The translations under genes and the position numbers were made by a program. DNA of 64,000 nt from Streptomyces parvus (GTDB lineage Bacteria; Actinomycetota; Actinomycetes; Streptomycetales; Streptomycetaceae). A model generated the notes under the pieces. That model worked only from the letters and a program-made list of their open reading frames with translations, made no database searches and was not told the origin of the DNA. This document shows positions 39,347-48,147 of this stretch, piece after piece (position 1 is the first letter of the stretch; every line of letters begins with the position of its first letter). The stretch is from the NCBI RefSeq assembly GCF_032121415.1, contig NZ_CP135079.1, positions 4,154,001 through 4,218,000 on the forward strand, written 5' to 3'.

Positions 39347-41374
39347 CTACGGGCGCCAGGCCCAGGGGGCTGCGTCCGGACCGAGGCCCACGACGACGGG
39401 CCGCCCGTCCGCCGCGCCGAGGTGGAGGGCGGCGCCGTCCAGGGCGACGGGGCCCCGGGACCGCACGGCGGCTCCCTCGGCGGTGCGCACCTGGATCCGC
39501 CCGTCCGCGGACCGGCCGAGCAGGACCGGGCCGGCCGCCGACGCGACGGCGGTCACCGGACCGTACCCCCCGAACCGCGGCGCGGGGGCGGCGCCGGCGC
39601 GTACGGCGACGAGCCGCTCGCGCGCGGCGGGCCGGTAGTACAGCTCCACGGACCCGTCGGGCGCGGGGAGCGCGCCGGGCGCGTGCGCGGGGACGGGGGA
39701 GCCGGTGAGCTGGGTCCGGGCGGTGACGTCGGTGTCCGGGGCGTCCTGGGTCCAGTGGTGCACGGCATGGTGCCCGGCCGCGTACACATGGACGCGCCCC
39801 GCCGTGTCCACGACCGTCGTCACCCCGTCCTGGATCTCGCCGCCGCCCATGTCCCGCCAGCCGCTCCAGCGTCCGGTGGCCGCGTCCCGCACCCGGGTGC
39901 TGAGACCCTTCTCCGCGTTGCGCACGAAGAGGTGGACGCGGCCGTCCGGGGCGGCGACGGCGGTCGGTGTTCCGACGCGGCGGCCGTGGTCGGGGCGCGC
40001 CGCGGGGTTGCCGAGGCCTCGCCAGGCGAGGAAGGGGCCGCCGGGGGAGCGCTGCTCCAGGAGCACGATCTCGCGCTCGTTGTCCGCGCCGTGCCCGCCG
40101 AGCGCCGCGAACCGCAGCCCGAACAGCAGCTGCCGCCCGTCCGCCGTCGCCGCGGCGCCCAGCACCGGGGCGAGCGGGCCGCCGCCGAGGTCGTCCGGCG
40201 CGTCCCAGACGCCGCTGCCGGGCGCGCTCTCGCGCCACCGGACGGCGCGCAGCCCGAGCACCCCGTAGGCGGTGAGCCGGCCGTCCGCTCCGGCGGCGAC
40301 CTGGGCCCGGGGTCCCGGGTAGCGGTGGTGGGTGGAGCGCACCCAGCCCTTCCGGTTGGTGAGCGGCCGGTCGCCGCCGACGTTGTAGTCCCCGCAGCCG
40401 GAGGGGTTGCCGCACTCCCAGCCGGGAGCGCCGCCGTACGGGACGAGGTGGGCGGCCTTCCGCTCCAGCACGGCGGGCGGCAGGTTCTTGGGCCAGTGCC
40501 GGTTGTAGTAGCCCCGGAACGAGGCGACGACGAATCCGGGCACCGGCTCCCCGCGTCCCGTCGCCCGCGCCACCCAGCGGATCAGGGCGGCCCAGGCGAA
40601 GCACCCGGCCGCGGTGTGGTCGGCGTGGTCGGAGTACCCGCGCTGCTCGCTGTCCAGGCGGCGTTCGTACTCGCTGCTGAACTGGAGGTCCGGGTCCGGG
40701 TCGAGGGTGTGCACGACGGTCGGCCGGTACTGCTCCAGCAGCCCGGTGAGGACGTCGGTCAGCGACTCGTACGTATACGAGCCGGCCCGCTCCAGCGGGG
40801 AGTCGTCGGCGACGACGGTACGCAGCACGAGCCGGCGGTCCCGCCAGAGGCTGGGCAGCCCGGGGCGGCCCCGCCCGGTGTGCATCGCGGTGTTGAGGAA
40901 GACCAGCTCGACCCGGCGGACGCCGTCGGACAGGACGTTCACCTCGGCCCGGTGGCCGCCGTGCAGGGCCGCGACCGACTTCCGCCAGGGCGTGAACCGG
41001 TCGAGCCCGAGCAGCTCGGCGTACGCCTGGCGCAGGCCCTGGTGGCGGGAGGAGGAGTACGCGGCACGGTCGGGGGCCGGGCGGGGCGCGCCGGGGGTCT
41101 TGTTGACGCCGTCCGCCTCGCCCGCGGTGAGGTACACGCAGACCAGCGGGGTCCCGGCGTCCAGGGCCTCACGGGTGTCCGGGTTCATGAAGTACAGGTC
41201 GTCGTCCGGGTGGGCCAGCAGCTGCAGGACCAGGGCCCGCCGGGTGCTCGCTATGGCCAGACCGGGCGCCGGGTCCGCCTCCGGCCCGCGCCGCCGGGGA
41301 GCCGGCACGGCGCATCCGGCGGCGGCGGCGGTCGCGCCGGCCGCGAGGAGAAGGGTGCGCCGGGGCATCCGCAT
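39347..41374 (-). CDS. PIG-L family deacetylase-like lipoprotein with C-terminal beta-propeller
   Basis: The 675-residue protein starts MRMPRRTLLLAAGATAAAAG, then Cys21: an RR motif and a lipobox AAGC point to export (possibly Tat) and lipid anchoring. The N-terminal domain is PIG-L/LmbE-like: zinc motif AHPDDD (54-59) and a second site SDHADH (249-253 region) are present. LmbE-type enzymes remove N-acetyl groups from GlcNAc derivatives. From about 360 on the sequence has repeated blades (DGRLTAYGVLGLRAVRWRES, DGRVHLFVRNAEKG, DGSVELYYRP, ADGRIQVRTAEG) typical of a PLL-like beta-propeller, likely sugar-binding. The start may also be the ATG two codons downstream. Confidence 0.75.
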   Translation of the reverse strand: MRMPRRTLLLAAGATAAAAGCAVPAPRRRGPEADPAPGLAIASTRRALVLQLLAHPDDDLYFMNPDTREALDAGTPLVCVYLTAGEADGVNKTPGAPRPAPDRAAYSSSRHQGLRQAYAELLGLDRFTPWRKSVAALHGGHRAEVNVLSDGVRRVELVFLNTAMHTGRGRPGLPSLWRDRRLVLRTVVADDSPLERAGSYTYESLTDVLTGLLEQYRPTVVHTLDPDPDLQFSSEYERRLDSEQRGYSDHADHTAAGCFAWAALIRWVARATGRGEPVPGFVVASFRGYYNRHWPKNLPPAVLERKAAHLVPYGGAPGWECGNPSGCGDYNVGGDRPLTNRKGWVRSTHHRYPGPRAQVAAGADGRLTAYGVLGLRAVRWRESAPGSGVWDAPDDLGGGPLAPVLGAAATADGRQLLFGLRFAALGGHGADNEREIVLLEQRSPGGPFLAWRGLGNPAARPDHGRRVGTPTAVAAPDGRVHLFVRNAEKGLSTRVRDAATGRWSGWRDMGGGEIQDGVTTVVDTAGRVHVYAAGHHAVHHWTQDAPDTDVTARTQLTGSPVPAHAPGALPAPDGSVELYYRPAARERLVAVRAGAAPAPRFGGYGPVTAVASAAGPVLLGRSADGRIQVRTAEGAAVRSRGPVALDGAALHLGAADGRPVVVGLGPDAAPWAWRP

Positions 41375-42074
41375 CCGGGCCAGGACAGACCGATCCACCA
41401 CGCCGCGCACTCCGTCCGCTCCCGCTTCCCCCGCAGCGGGCGAACGGCCGCCCTGTCCTGCGTCACTCCTGGCTCTCCGCGCAGGTCGGCGGCGGTCGAG
41501 CCGCGCCTGCGGGGGTGTAGACGGACGGAGGGGCGGGCGGGTTGCCCGCTGCGGGTGTGGGGTTGCGCACCAGGAAGCCGTCGACGGCGTCGTCCCGCTG
41601 CTCGTCGGCATGGCGGGAGCTTCTCCTGCAGGCCCCCGCGGGGGTCCGCGATGGTTCCGGTGCCGCCGGATGCGCGCCCGCGTTTGAGTCCGCGCCCGCG
41701 CGGGGTAGGATTCCCGACTCGATTGGCCAGGGCCGCGCCCCGTATGGCACACTGACCAGGTTGCTCGGTTGAGTGTCAATGCTGCGCGCCTCCCGCCGGG
41801 AGGACCGGAAGCGAGTCCCACAGTACTCGTCGGCCCCGTGGGGCCGGACGTACGGGAATCTTCCGGGAAGCAACGCAGGGCGCCGACCAGGCACCCGGTG
41901 GGTGTTCCGCCCCCGGTTCCGCGGTCCTCGGGCCCGCACCCCCTTGGTTGGGATTTCCTTCGGGAGATTTTCGTAGAGGGGATGCGACACGCCCGACCGC
42001 GTGGGTCGGAGGAGGAGTCCAGAGAACCCCCGGGTTCCAGAGCGTTAAACAGAGAGACAGGACTACTAGTAGCC
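41375..42074. other. gap between PIG-L gene and rpsJ
   Basis: The first half (to about 41700) shows no gene I can support and should contain the PIG-L promoter. The second half is the S10-operon promoter and a leader of about 320 bases. The best promoter candidate is TTGGCC (41723-41728) and CACACT (41748-41753) at a long 19-base spacing. A strong GC hairpin-rich segment and the element at 41985-42009 follow. Confidence 0.5.
41985..42009 (+). promoter_or_regulatory. leader element shared with rpsL (copy 2)
   Basis: This stretch contains CCCGACCGCGTGGGTCGG and differs from the rpsL-leader copy (13998-14022) at a single base in 25. It lies 65 bases before the rpsJ start and, as in rpsL, is followed by a GTTCCAG and a purine-rich stretch. 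Confidence 0.6.
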
Positions 42075-42383
42075 ATGGCGGGACAGAAGATCCGCATCCG
42101 GCTCAAGGCCTACGACCACGAGGTCATCGACTCCTCGGCGAAGAAGATCGTCGAGACGGTGACCCGCACTGGTGCGTCGGTCGCGGGCCCGGTGCCGCTG
42201 CCCACTGAGAAGAACGTGTACTGCGTCATCAAGTCGCCGCACAAGTACAAGGACTCTCGCGAGCACTTCGAGATGCGCACCCACAAGCGCCTCATCGACA
42301 TCCTCGACCCCACGCCGAAGACGGTTGACTCGCTGATGCGTCTCGACCTGCCGGCCGGCGTCGACATCGAGATCAAGCTCTGA
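42075..42383 (+). CDS. rpsJ: 30S ribosomal protein S10 (NusE)
   Basis: S10 is a 3'-domain 30S protein and, as NusE, a partner of NusB and NusG in antitermination. The ATG at 42075 gives the usual 102 residues (MAGQKIRIRLKAYDHEVIDS; loop region YKDSREHFEMRTHKRLIDI). First gene of the S10 operon and right-hand neighbour of the inserted block between tuf1 and rpsJ. Ribosome-binding complementarity is weak, which may reflect control by the structured leader. Confidence 0.98.
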   Translation: MAGQKIRIRLKAYDHEVIDSSAKKIVETVTRTGASVAGPVPLPTEKNVYCVIKSPHKYKDSREHFEMRTHKRLIDILDPTPKTVDSLMRLDLPAGVDIEIKL

Positions 42384-42397
42384 GGGGACGGGCCGAG

Positions 42398-43042
42398 ATG
42401 AGCAAGAACATCAAGGGCGTCCTGGGCGAGAAGCTCGGCATGACCCAGGTCTGGGACGAGAACAACCGGGTTGTCCCGGTGACCGTCGTCAAGGCCGGTC
42501 CGTGCGTCGTGACGCAGGTTCGCACCAACGACAGCGACGGCTACGAAGCGGTCCAGATCGCCTTCGGCGAGATCGACCCGCGCAAGGTGAACAAGCCCCT
42601 CAAGGGTCACTTCGCCAAGGCCGACGTCACCCCGCGCCGCCACCTGGTCGAGCTCCGCACCCCTGACGCCAGCGAGTACACGCTGGGCCAGGAGGTCACC
42701 GCCGCCGTGTTCGAGTCCGGCGTCAAGGTTGACGTCACGGGCAAGAGCAAGGGCAAGGGCTTCGCCGGTGTCATGAAGCGTCACAACTTCAAGGGCCTCG
42801 GCGCCGGGCACGGCACCCAGCGCAAGCACCGTTCCCCCGGTTCCATCGGTGGCTGCGCCACCCCTGGGCGTGTCTTCAAGGGCATGCGCATGGCGGGCCG
42901 CATGGGTAACGAGCGCGTCACCACCCAGAACCTGACCATCCACGCGGTTGACGCGGAGAAGGGTCTGCTCCTCATCAAGGGCGCGGTCCCCGGTCCGAAC
43001 GGCGGCCTCGTCCTGGTCCGTACCGCGGCCAAGGGGGCTTGA
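42398..43042 (+). CDS. rplC: 50S ribosomal protein L3
   Basis: L3 is an early assembly protein whose loop reaches toward the peptidyl-transferase centre. 214 residues; the L3 signature FKGLGAGHGTQRKHRSPGSI and the loop GRVFKGMRMAGRMGNERVT are intact, with no change suggestive of pleuromutilin or linezolid resistance that I can see. It starts 14 bases after rpsJ. Confidence 0.98.
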   Translation: MSKNIKGVLGEKLGMTQVWDENNRVVPVTVVKAGPCVVTQVRTNDSDGYEAVQIAFGEIDPRKVNKPLKGHFAKADVTPRRHLVELRTPDASEYTLGQEVTAAVFESGVKVDVTGKSKGKGFAGVMKRHNFKGLGAGHGTQRKHRSPGSIGGCATPGRVFKGMRMAGRMGNERVTTQNLTIHAVDAEKGLLLIKGAVPGPNGGLVLVRTAAKGA

Positions 43043-43046
43043 GGTA

Positions 43047-43697
43047 ATGAGCACCATTGACATCCTTTCGCCGGCAGGCGACAAGGCCGGTACCGTCGAG
43101 CTCCCCGCGGAGATCTTCGACGCGAAGACCAGCGTTCCGCTGATCCACCAGGTCGTTGTCGCTCAGCTGGCGGCTGCCCGTCAGGGCACGCACAAGACCA
43201 AGCGCCGCGGTGAAGTCCGCGGTGGTGGTAAGAAGCCTTACCGCCAGAAGGGCACCGGCCGCGCCCGTCAGGGTTCGACCCGCGCCCCGCAGTTCGCCGG
43301 TGGTGGCGTCGTCCACGGCCCGCAGCCGCGTGACTACTCGCAGCGGACCCCGAAGAAGATGAAGGCCGCCGCCCTGCGCGGTGCCCTCTCGGACCGGGCC
43401 CGTCACTCCCGTATCCACGTCGTCACCGGCGTGGTCGAGGGTGCCGCCTCCACGAAGGCCGCCAAGACGCTGCTCGGCAAGATCTCGGAGCGCCAGAACC
43501 TGCTCCTGGTCGTCGACCGCGCCGACGAGGCCGCGTGGCTGTCCGCGCGCAACCTGCCCCAGGTGCACATCCTGGAGCCGGGCCAGCTCAACACGTACGA
43601 CGTGATCGTCTCTGACGACGTGGTCTTCACCCAGGCCGCTTTCGAGTCCTTCGTGTCTGGCCCCCAGACCGCTGAGACCGAAGGGAGCGACGCCTGA
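43047..43697 (+). CDS. rplD: 50S ribosomal protein L4
   Basis: L4 lines the exit tunnel and in E. coli represses the S10 operon. The ATG at 43047, four bases after the rplC stop, gives 216 residues. The tunnel loop KKPYRQKGTGRARQGSTRAP is wild type, including the Lys-Gly-Thr-Gly-Arg-Ala region linked to macrolide resistance. Its TGA overlaps the rplW ATG. Confidence 0.97.
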   Translation: MSTIDILSPAGDKAGTVELPAEIFDAKTSVPLIHQVVVAQLAAARQGTHKTKRRGEVRGGGKKPYRQKGTGRARQGSTRAPQFAGGGVVHGPQPRDYSQRTPKKMKAAALRGALSDRARHSRIHVVTGVVEGAASTKAAKTLLGKISERQNLLLVVDRADEAAWLSARNLPQVHILEPGQLNTYDVIVSDDVVFTQAAFESFVSGPQTAETEGSDA

Positions 43698-44020
43698 TGA
43701 GCGAGGCGACCGTTACCAGCAAGACGTACTCGGACCCGCGTGACGTTCTCGTCAAGCCCGTGGTCTCCGAGAAGAGCTACGCGCTGCTCGACGAGAACAA
43801 GTACACGTTCATCGTCGCGCCCGGCTCCAACAAGACCCAGATCAAGCAGGCCGTCGAGGCGGTCTTCTCGGTCAAGGTCACCGGGGTCAACACGATCAAC
43901 CGGCAGGGCAAGCGCAAGCGCACCCGCACCGGTTTCGGCAAGCGCGCCGACACGAAGCGCGCCATCGTGACCCTCGCCGAGGGCGACCGTATCGACATCT
44001 TCGGCGGCCCGACCTCTTAA
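43697..44020 (+). CDS. rplW: 50S ribosomal protein L23
   Basis: L23 sits at the tunnel exit and docks trigger factor and SRP. 107 residues with the signature NRQGKRKRTRTGFGKR. The ATG shares one base with the rplD stop (TGATG), so the two are translationally coupled. Confidence 0.97.
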   Translation: MSEATVTSKTYSDPRDVLVKPVVSEKSYALLDENKYTFIVAPGSNKTQIKQAVEAVFSVKVTGVNTINRQGKRKRTRTGFGKRADTKRAIVTLAEGDRIDIFGGPTS

Positions 44021-44059
44021 GTGAGGTCGAGTCGTCCGGAATCGGACGAGGACTGAGAA

Positions 44060-44896
44060 ATGGGTATCCGCAAGTACAAGCCGACGACCCCGGGCCGTCG
44101 TGGCTCCAGCGTCGCCGACTTTGTCGAGATCACGCGGTCCACGCCGGAGAAGTCGCTGGTCCGCCCCCTGCACAGCAAGGGCGGCCGTAACAACGCCGGT
44201 CGTGTGACCGTTCGCCACCAGGGTGGTGGCCACAAGCGCGCCTACCGCGTGATCGACTTCCGTCGTCACGACAAGGACGGCGTGCCGGCCAAGGTCGCGC
44301 ACATCGAGTACGACCCGAACCGCACCGCGCGCATCGCGCTGCTGCACTACGCGGACGGCGAGAAGCGTTACATCGTCGCTCCCCGTGGCCTGTCGCAGGG
44401 TGACCGTGTCGAGAACGGTCCGACCGCCGACATCAAGCCCGGCAACAACCTGGCGCTGCGCAACATCCCGGTCGGTACGACCATCCACGCCATCGAGCTG
44501 CGGCCCGGCGGCGGCGCGAAGTTCGCCCGTTCCGCGGGTGCCTCCGTGCAGCTGCTGGCGAAGGAGGGCACCATGGCCCACCTTCGTATGCCGTCGGGTG
44601 AGATCCGCCTGGTCGACGCGCGCTGCCGCGCGACGATCGGTGAGGTCGGCAACGCCGAGCAGTCGAACATCAACTGGGGCAAGGCCGGCCGCATGCGCTG
44701 GAAGGGCGTCCGCCCGACCGTCCGCGGTGTCGCGATGAACCCGGTTGACCACCCGCACGGTGGTGGTGAAGGCAAGACCTCAGGTGGTCGTCACCCGGTC
44801 TCGCCGTGGGGTCAGAAGGAGGGTCGTACTCGTTCTCCCAAGAAGGCGAGCAACAAGTACATCGTCCGCCGCCGCAAGACGAACAAGAAGCGCTAG
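44060..44896 (+). CDS. rplB: 50S ribosomal protein L2
   Basis: L2 helps join the subunits and supports peptidyl transfer. 278 residues; the conserved C-terminal segment GVAMNPVDHPHGGGEGKTSG, with the catalytically important His, is complete. It lies 39 bases after rplW and 12 before rpsS. Confidence 0.98.
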   Translation: MGIRKYKPTTPGRRGSSVADFVEITRSTPEKSLVRPLHSKGGRNNAGRVTVRHQGGGHKRAYRVIDFRRHDKDGVPAKVAHIEYDPNRTARIALLHYADGEKRYIVAPRGLSQGDRVENGPTADIKPGNNLALRNIPVGTTIHAIELRPGGGAKFARSAGASVQLLAKEGTMAHLRMPSGEIRLVDARCRATIGEVGNAEQSNINWGKAGRMRWKGVRPTVRGVAMNPVDHPHGGGEGKTSGGRHPVSPWGQKEGRTRSPKKASNKYIVRRRKTNKKR

Positions 44897-44908
44897 GAGC
44901 GGGTTTAG

Positions 44909-45190
44909 ATGCCGCGCAGTCTCAAGAAGGGGCCCTTCGTCGACGGACACCTCATCAAGAAGGTGGACGTACAGAACGAGGCAGGCACCAAGAACGTCAT
45001 CAAGACCTGGTCCCGTCGCTCGATGATCGTCCCGGCCATGCTGGGTCACACCATCGCGGTGCACAACGGCAAGATCCACGTCCCGGTGTTCGTCACCGAG
45101 TCGATGGTCGGCCACAAGCTCGGCGAGTTCTCGCCGACTCGCACCTTCCGCGGCCACGTCAAGGACGACCGGAAGTCGAAGCGCCGCTAA
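44909..45190 (+). CDS. rpsS: 30S ribosomal protein S19
   Basis: S19 of the 30S head contacts S13 and 23S rRNA in intersubunit bridge B1a. 93 residues, MPRSLKKGPFVDGHLIKKVD at the start and the signature GKIHVPVFVTESMVGHKLGE. Part of the tightly packed S10 operon. Confidence 0.98.
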   Translation: MPRSLKKGPFVDGHLIKKVDVQNEAGTKNVIKTWSRRSMIVPAMLGHTIAVHNGKIHVPVFVTESMVGHKLGEFSPTRTFRGHVKDDRKSKRR

Positions 45191-45233
45191 GCGCGGGGTG
45201 GAAACGACTATGACTTACACCGAAGGGACAACC

Positions 45234-45581
45234 ATGGAAGCCAGGGCCCAGGCGCGGTACATCCGCGTCACGCCCATGAAGGCCCGCCGAGTGGTGGACC
45301 TCATCCGTGGCATGGATGCCACGGAGGCTCAGGCGGTCCTGCGTTTCGCCCCGCAGGCCGCGAGCGTGCCGGTTGGCAAGGTGCTGGACAGCGCCATCGC
45401 CAACGCTGCACACAACTACGACCACACCGACGCCTCTTCGCTGGTCATCAGCGAGGCGTACGTGGACGAGGGCCCGACCCTGAAGCGGTTCCGTCCGCGT
45501 GCTCAGGGCCGTGCCTACCGGATCCGTAAGCGGACCAGCCACATCACCGTGGTCGTCAGCAGCAAGGAAGGAACCCGGTAA
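45234..45581 (+). CDS. rplV: 50S ribosomal protein L22
   Basis: L22's hairpin lines the exit tunnel opposite L4. The ATG at 45234 (GAAGGGA upstream) gives 115 residues starting MEARAQARYIRVTPMKARRV, the normal Streptomyces form; an in-frame ATG at 45210 would add eight residues. The tip RPRAQGRAYRIRKRTSHIT is standard. The stop TAA overlaps the rpsC ATG. Confidence 0.95.
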   Translation: MEARAQARYIRVTPMKARRVVDLIRGMDATEAQAVLRFAPQAASVPVGKVLDSAIANAAHNYDHTDASSLVISEAYVDEGPTLKRFRPRAQGRAYRIRKRTSHITVVVSSKEGTR

Positions 45582-46411
45582 TGGGCCAGAAGGTAAACCC
45601 GCACGGGTTCCGGCTCGGCATCACCACGGACTTCAAGTCCCGCTGGTACGCCGACAAGCTGTACAAGGACTACGTCAAGGAAGACGTCGCCATTCGTCGC
45701 ATGATGACGAAGGGCATGGAGCGGGCCGGCATCTCGAAGGTCGAGATCGAGCGCACCCGCGACCGCGTCCGCGTTGACATCCACACCGCCCGTCCGGGCA
45801 TCGTCATCGGTCGCCGTGGCGCCGAGGCCGATCGCATCCGCGGCGAGCTGGAGAAGCTGACCGGCAAGCAGGTCCAGCTGAACATCCTCGAGGTCAAGAA
45901 CCCCGAGGTGGACGCTCAGCTGGTGGCCCAGGCCGTCGCCGAGCAGCTCTCCTCCCGCGTCTCCTTCCGTCGGGCCATGCGCAAGAGCATGCAGTCCTCG
46001 ATGAAGGCCGGCGCCAAGGGCATCAAGATCCAGTGCGGCGGTCGCCTCGGCGGCGCCGAGATGTCCCGCTCGGAGTTCTACCGCGAGGGCCGTGTGCCCC
46101 TGCACACGCTCCGTGCGAACGTCGACTACGGCTTCTTCGAGGCCAAGACGACCTTCGGCCGCATCGGCGTGAAGGTCTGGATCTACAAGGGCGACGTCAA
46201 GAACATCGCCGAGGTTCGCGCCGAGAACGCCGCGGCCCGCGCCGGTAACCGTCCGGCTCGTGGCGGCGCTGACCGCCCGGCCGGCCGCGGTGGCCGTGGT
46301 GGCGAGCGTGGCGGTCGCGGCCGTAAGCCGCAGCAGTCGCCGGCAGCCGAGGCCCCCAAGGCCGAGGCCGCCGCTGCTCCGGCTGCTGAGAGCACCGGAA
46401 CGGAGGCCTGA
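45581..46411 (+). CDS. rpsC: 30S ribosomal protein S3
   Basis: S3 is at the mRNA entry site, with the KH domain (DIHTARPGIVIGRRGAEADR) giving helicase activity with S4/S5. 276 residues, longer than the E. coli protein because of a C-terminal extension (about 216-276). That extension is rich in Arg-Gly repeats (GGRGGRGGERGGRGRKP-like) and ends in an Ala/Glu tail, as is usual in actinobacteria. Confidence 0.97.
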   Translation: MGQKVNPHGFRLGITTDFKSRWYADKLYKDYVKEDVAIRRMMTKGMERAGISKVEIERTRDRVRVDIHTARPGIVIGRRGAEADRIRGELEKLTGKQVQLNILEVKNPEVDAQLVAQAVAEQLSSRVSFRRAMRKSMQSSMKAGAKGIKIQCGGRLGGAEMSRSEFYREGRVPLHTLRANVDYGFFEAKTTFGRIGVKVWIYKGDVKNIAEVRAENAAARAGNRPARGGADRPAGRGGRGGERGGRGRKPQQSPAAEAPKAEAAAAPAAESTGTEA

Positions 46412-46416
46412 CCGAA

Positions 46417-46836
46417 ATGCTGATCCCCCGTAGGGTCAAGCACCGCAAGCAGCACCACCCGAAGCGCAGCGGTATGTCCAAGGGTGGCACGCAGGTTGCG
46501 TTCGGCGAGTACGGCATCCAGGCGCTGACCCCGGCGTACGTGACGAACCGTCAGATCGAGTCCGCTCGTATCGCGATGACCCGTCACATCAAGCGTGGCG
46601 GCAAGGTCTGGATCAACATCTACCCGGACCGTCCCCTGACGAAGAAGCCTGCCGAGACCCGCATGGGTTCCGGTAAGGGTTCTCCCGAGTGGTGGATCGC
46701 GAACGTCAAGCCCGGTCGGGTGATGTTCGAGCTGTCCTACCCGAACGAGAAGATTGCTCGTGAGGCGCTCACCCGCGCTGCTCACAAGCTTCCGATGAAG
46801 TGCCGGATCGTTCGGCGCGAGGCAGGTGAGTCGTGA
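46417..46836 (+). CDS. rplP: 50S ribosomal protein L16
   Basis: L16 contacts the A-site tRNA elbow. 139 residues (MLIPRRVKHRKQHHPKRSGM; signature GKGSPEWWIANVKPGRVMFE). Its TGA overlaps the rpmC ATG by one base. Confidence 0.98.
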   Translation: MLIPRRVKHRKQHHPKRSGMSKGGTQVAFGEYGIQALTPAYVTNRQIESARIAMTRHIKRGGKVWINIYPDRPLTKKPAETRMGSGKGSPEWWIANVKPGRVMFELSYPNEKIAREALTRAAHKLPMKCRIVRREAGES

Positions 46837-47060
46837 TGTCGGCCGGTACCAAGGCGTCCGAGCTGCGCGAGCTGGGCGACGAGGAGCTCCTCAACAAGCT
46901 CCGCGAAGCCAAGGAAGAGCTGTTCAACCTCCGCTTCCAGGCGGCGACGGGCCAGCTCGAGAACCACGGCCGGCTCAAGTCCGTCCGTAAGGACATCGCC
47001 CGGATCTACACCCTGATGCGTGAGCGCGAGCTGGGCATCGAGACGGTGGAGAGCGCCTGA
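46836..47060 (+). CDS. rpmC: 50S ribosomal protein L29
   Basis: This small helical protein sits at the tunnel exit beside L23. ATG 46836 gives 74 residues (MSAGTKASELRELGDEELLN), the normal Streptomyces length; a GTG one codon earlier is unlikely. It overlaps rplP and rpsQ by one base on each side (TGATG). Confidence 0.96.
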   Translation: MSAGTKASELRELGDEELLNKLREAKEELFNLRFQAATGQLENHGRLKSVRKDIARIYTLMRERELGIETVESA

Positions 47061-47344
47061 TGAGCGAGAAGACTGTGACTGAGACGAACACCGACCGCGG
47101 TTTCCGCAAGACCCGTGAGGGTCTGGTCGTCAGCGACAAGATGGACAAGACCGTCGTCGTCGCTGTCGAGGACCGCGTCAAGCACGCGCTGTACGGCAAG
47201 GTCATCCGCCGTACGAACAAGCTCAAGGCCCACGACGAGCAGAACTCCGCCGGCGTCGGCGACCGCGTCCTCATCATGGAGACGCGTCCGCTGTCCGCCT
47301 CGAAGCGCTGGCGCATCGTCGAGATCCTCGAGAAGGCCAAGTAA
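47060..47344 (+). CDS. rpsQ: 30S ribosomal protein S17
   Basis: S17 is a primary 16S rRNA binder (OB fold). 94 residues including an actinobacterial N-terminal extension (MSEKTVTETNTDRGFRKTRE) before the conserved GLVVSDKMDKTVVVAVEDRV. Last gene before the spacer that separates the S10 and spc operons. Confidence 0.97.
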   Translation: MSEKTVTETNTDRGFRKTREGLVVSDKMDKTVVVAVEDRVKHALYGKVIRRTNKLKAHDEQNSAGVGDRVLIMETRPLSASKRWRIVEILEKAK

Positions 47345-47388
47345 TTCCTGAGGGGTTTCCCTCAGGTCAGTTCCGCCAGGCTCGGTGA

Positions 47389-47419
47389 GGGAGCCGCGTA
47401 AGTCGCTTACGTGGCTCCC
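47389..47419 (+). promoter_or_regulatory. 14-bp hairpin between S10 and spc operons
   Basis: GGGAGCCGCGTAAG (47389-47402) and CTTACGTGGCTCCC (47406-47419) pair across a three-base loop with one G-T pair. It lies 33 bases before rplN. Without a T-run it may act as a processing or S8-like feedback site. Confidence 0.55.
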
Positions 47420-47452
47420 CGCCGGGAACCGGCAGACGATCAGGAGATAGAC

Positions 47453-47821
47453 GTGATCCAGCAGGAGTCGCGACTGCGCGTCGCCGACAACACGGGTGCG
47501 AAGGAAATTCTCACCATTCGTGTTCTCGGTGGCTCGGGTCGCCGCTACGCGGGTATCGGTGACGTCATCGTCGCCACCGTCAAGGACGCGATCCCCGGTG
47601 GCAACGTGAAGAAGGGTGACGTCGTCAAGGCCGTCATCGTTCGCACCGTCAAGGAGCGTCGTCGTCAGGATGGCTCGTACATCCGCTTCGACGAGAACGC
47701 CGCCGTCATTCTGAAGAACGACGGCGACCCCCGCGGCACCCGCATCTTCGGCCCCGTGGGCCGGGAGCTGCGCGAGAAGAAGTTCATGAAGATCATCTCG
47801 CTCGCGCCGGAGGTGCTGTAA
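47453..47821 (+). CDS. rplN: 50S ribosomal protein L14
   Basis: L14 forms intersubunit bridges B5/B8 and binds silencing factor RsfS. The GTG at 47453 after AGGAGA gives the universal 122 residues (MIQQESRLRVADNTGAKEIL). An upstream frame start is not supported by any ribosome-binding site. Confidence 0.97.
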   Translation: MIQQESRLRVADNTGAKEILTIRVLGGSGRRYAGIGDVIVATVKDAIPGGNVKKGDVVKAVIVRTVKERRRQDGSYIRFDENAAVILKNDGDPRGTRIFGPVGRELREKKFMKIISLAPEVL

Positions 47822-47823
47822 GC

Positions 47824-48147
47824 ATGAAGATCAAGAAGGGCGACCTGGTCCAGGTCATCACCGGTAAGGACAAGGGCAAGCAGGGCAAGGTCATCGTGGC
47901 CTACCCCGCTCAGGACCGCGTCCTCGTCGAGGGTGTCAACCGGGTCAAGAAGCACACCAAGGCCGGTCAGACGGCTCGCGGTTCGCAGACGGGTGGCATT
48001 GTGACCACCGAGGCTCCGATCCACGTCAGCAACGTACAGCTGGTCGTGGAGAAGGACGGCAACAAGGTTGTCACCCGCGTCGGCTACCGCTTTGACGACG
48101 AGGGCAACAAGATCCGCGTTGCCAAGCGGACCGGTGAGGACATCTGA
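47824..48147 (+). CDS. rplX: 50S ribosomal protein L24
   Basis: L24 is an assembly initiator with a KOW motif (KIKKGDLVQVITGKDKGKQG). 107 residues, two bases after rplN; its TGA overlaps the rplE ATG. Confidence 0.98.
   Translation: MKIKKGDLVQVITGKDKGKQGKVIVAYPAQDRVLVEGVNRVKKHTKAGQTARGSQTGGIVTTEAPIHVSNVQLVVEKDGNKVVTRVGYRFDDEGNKIRVAKRTGEDI

Noticed and set aside
18436..42074. Mobile-element insertion of the cluster
   Set aside because: No transposase, integrase, tRNA-derived attachment repeat or flanking direct repeat could be found.
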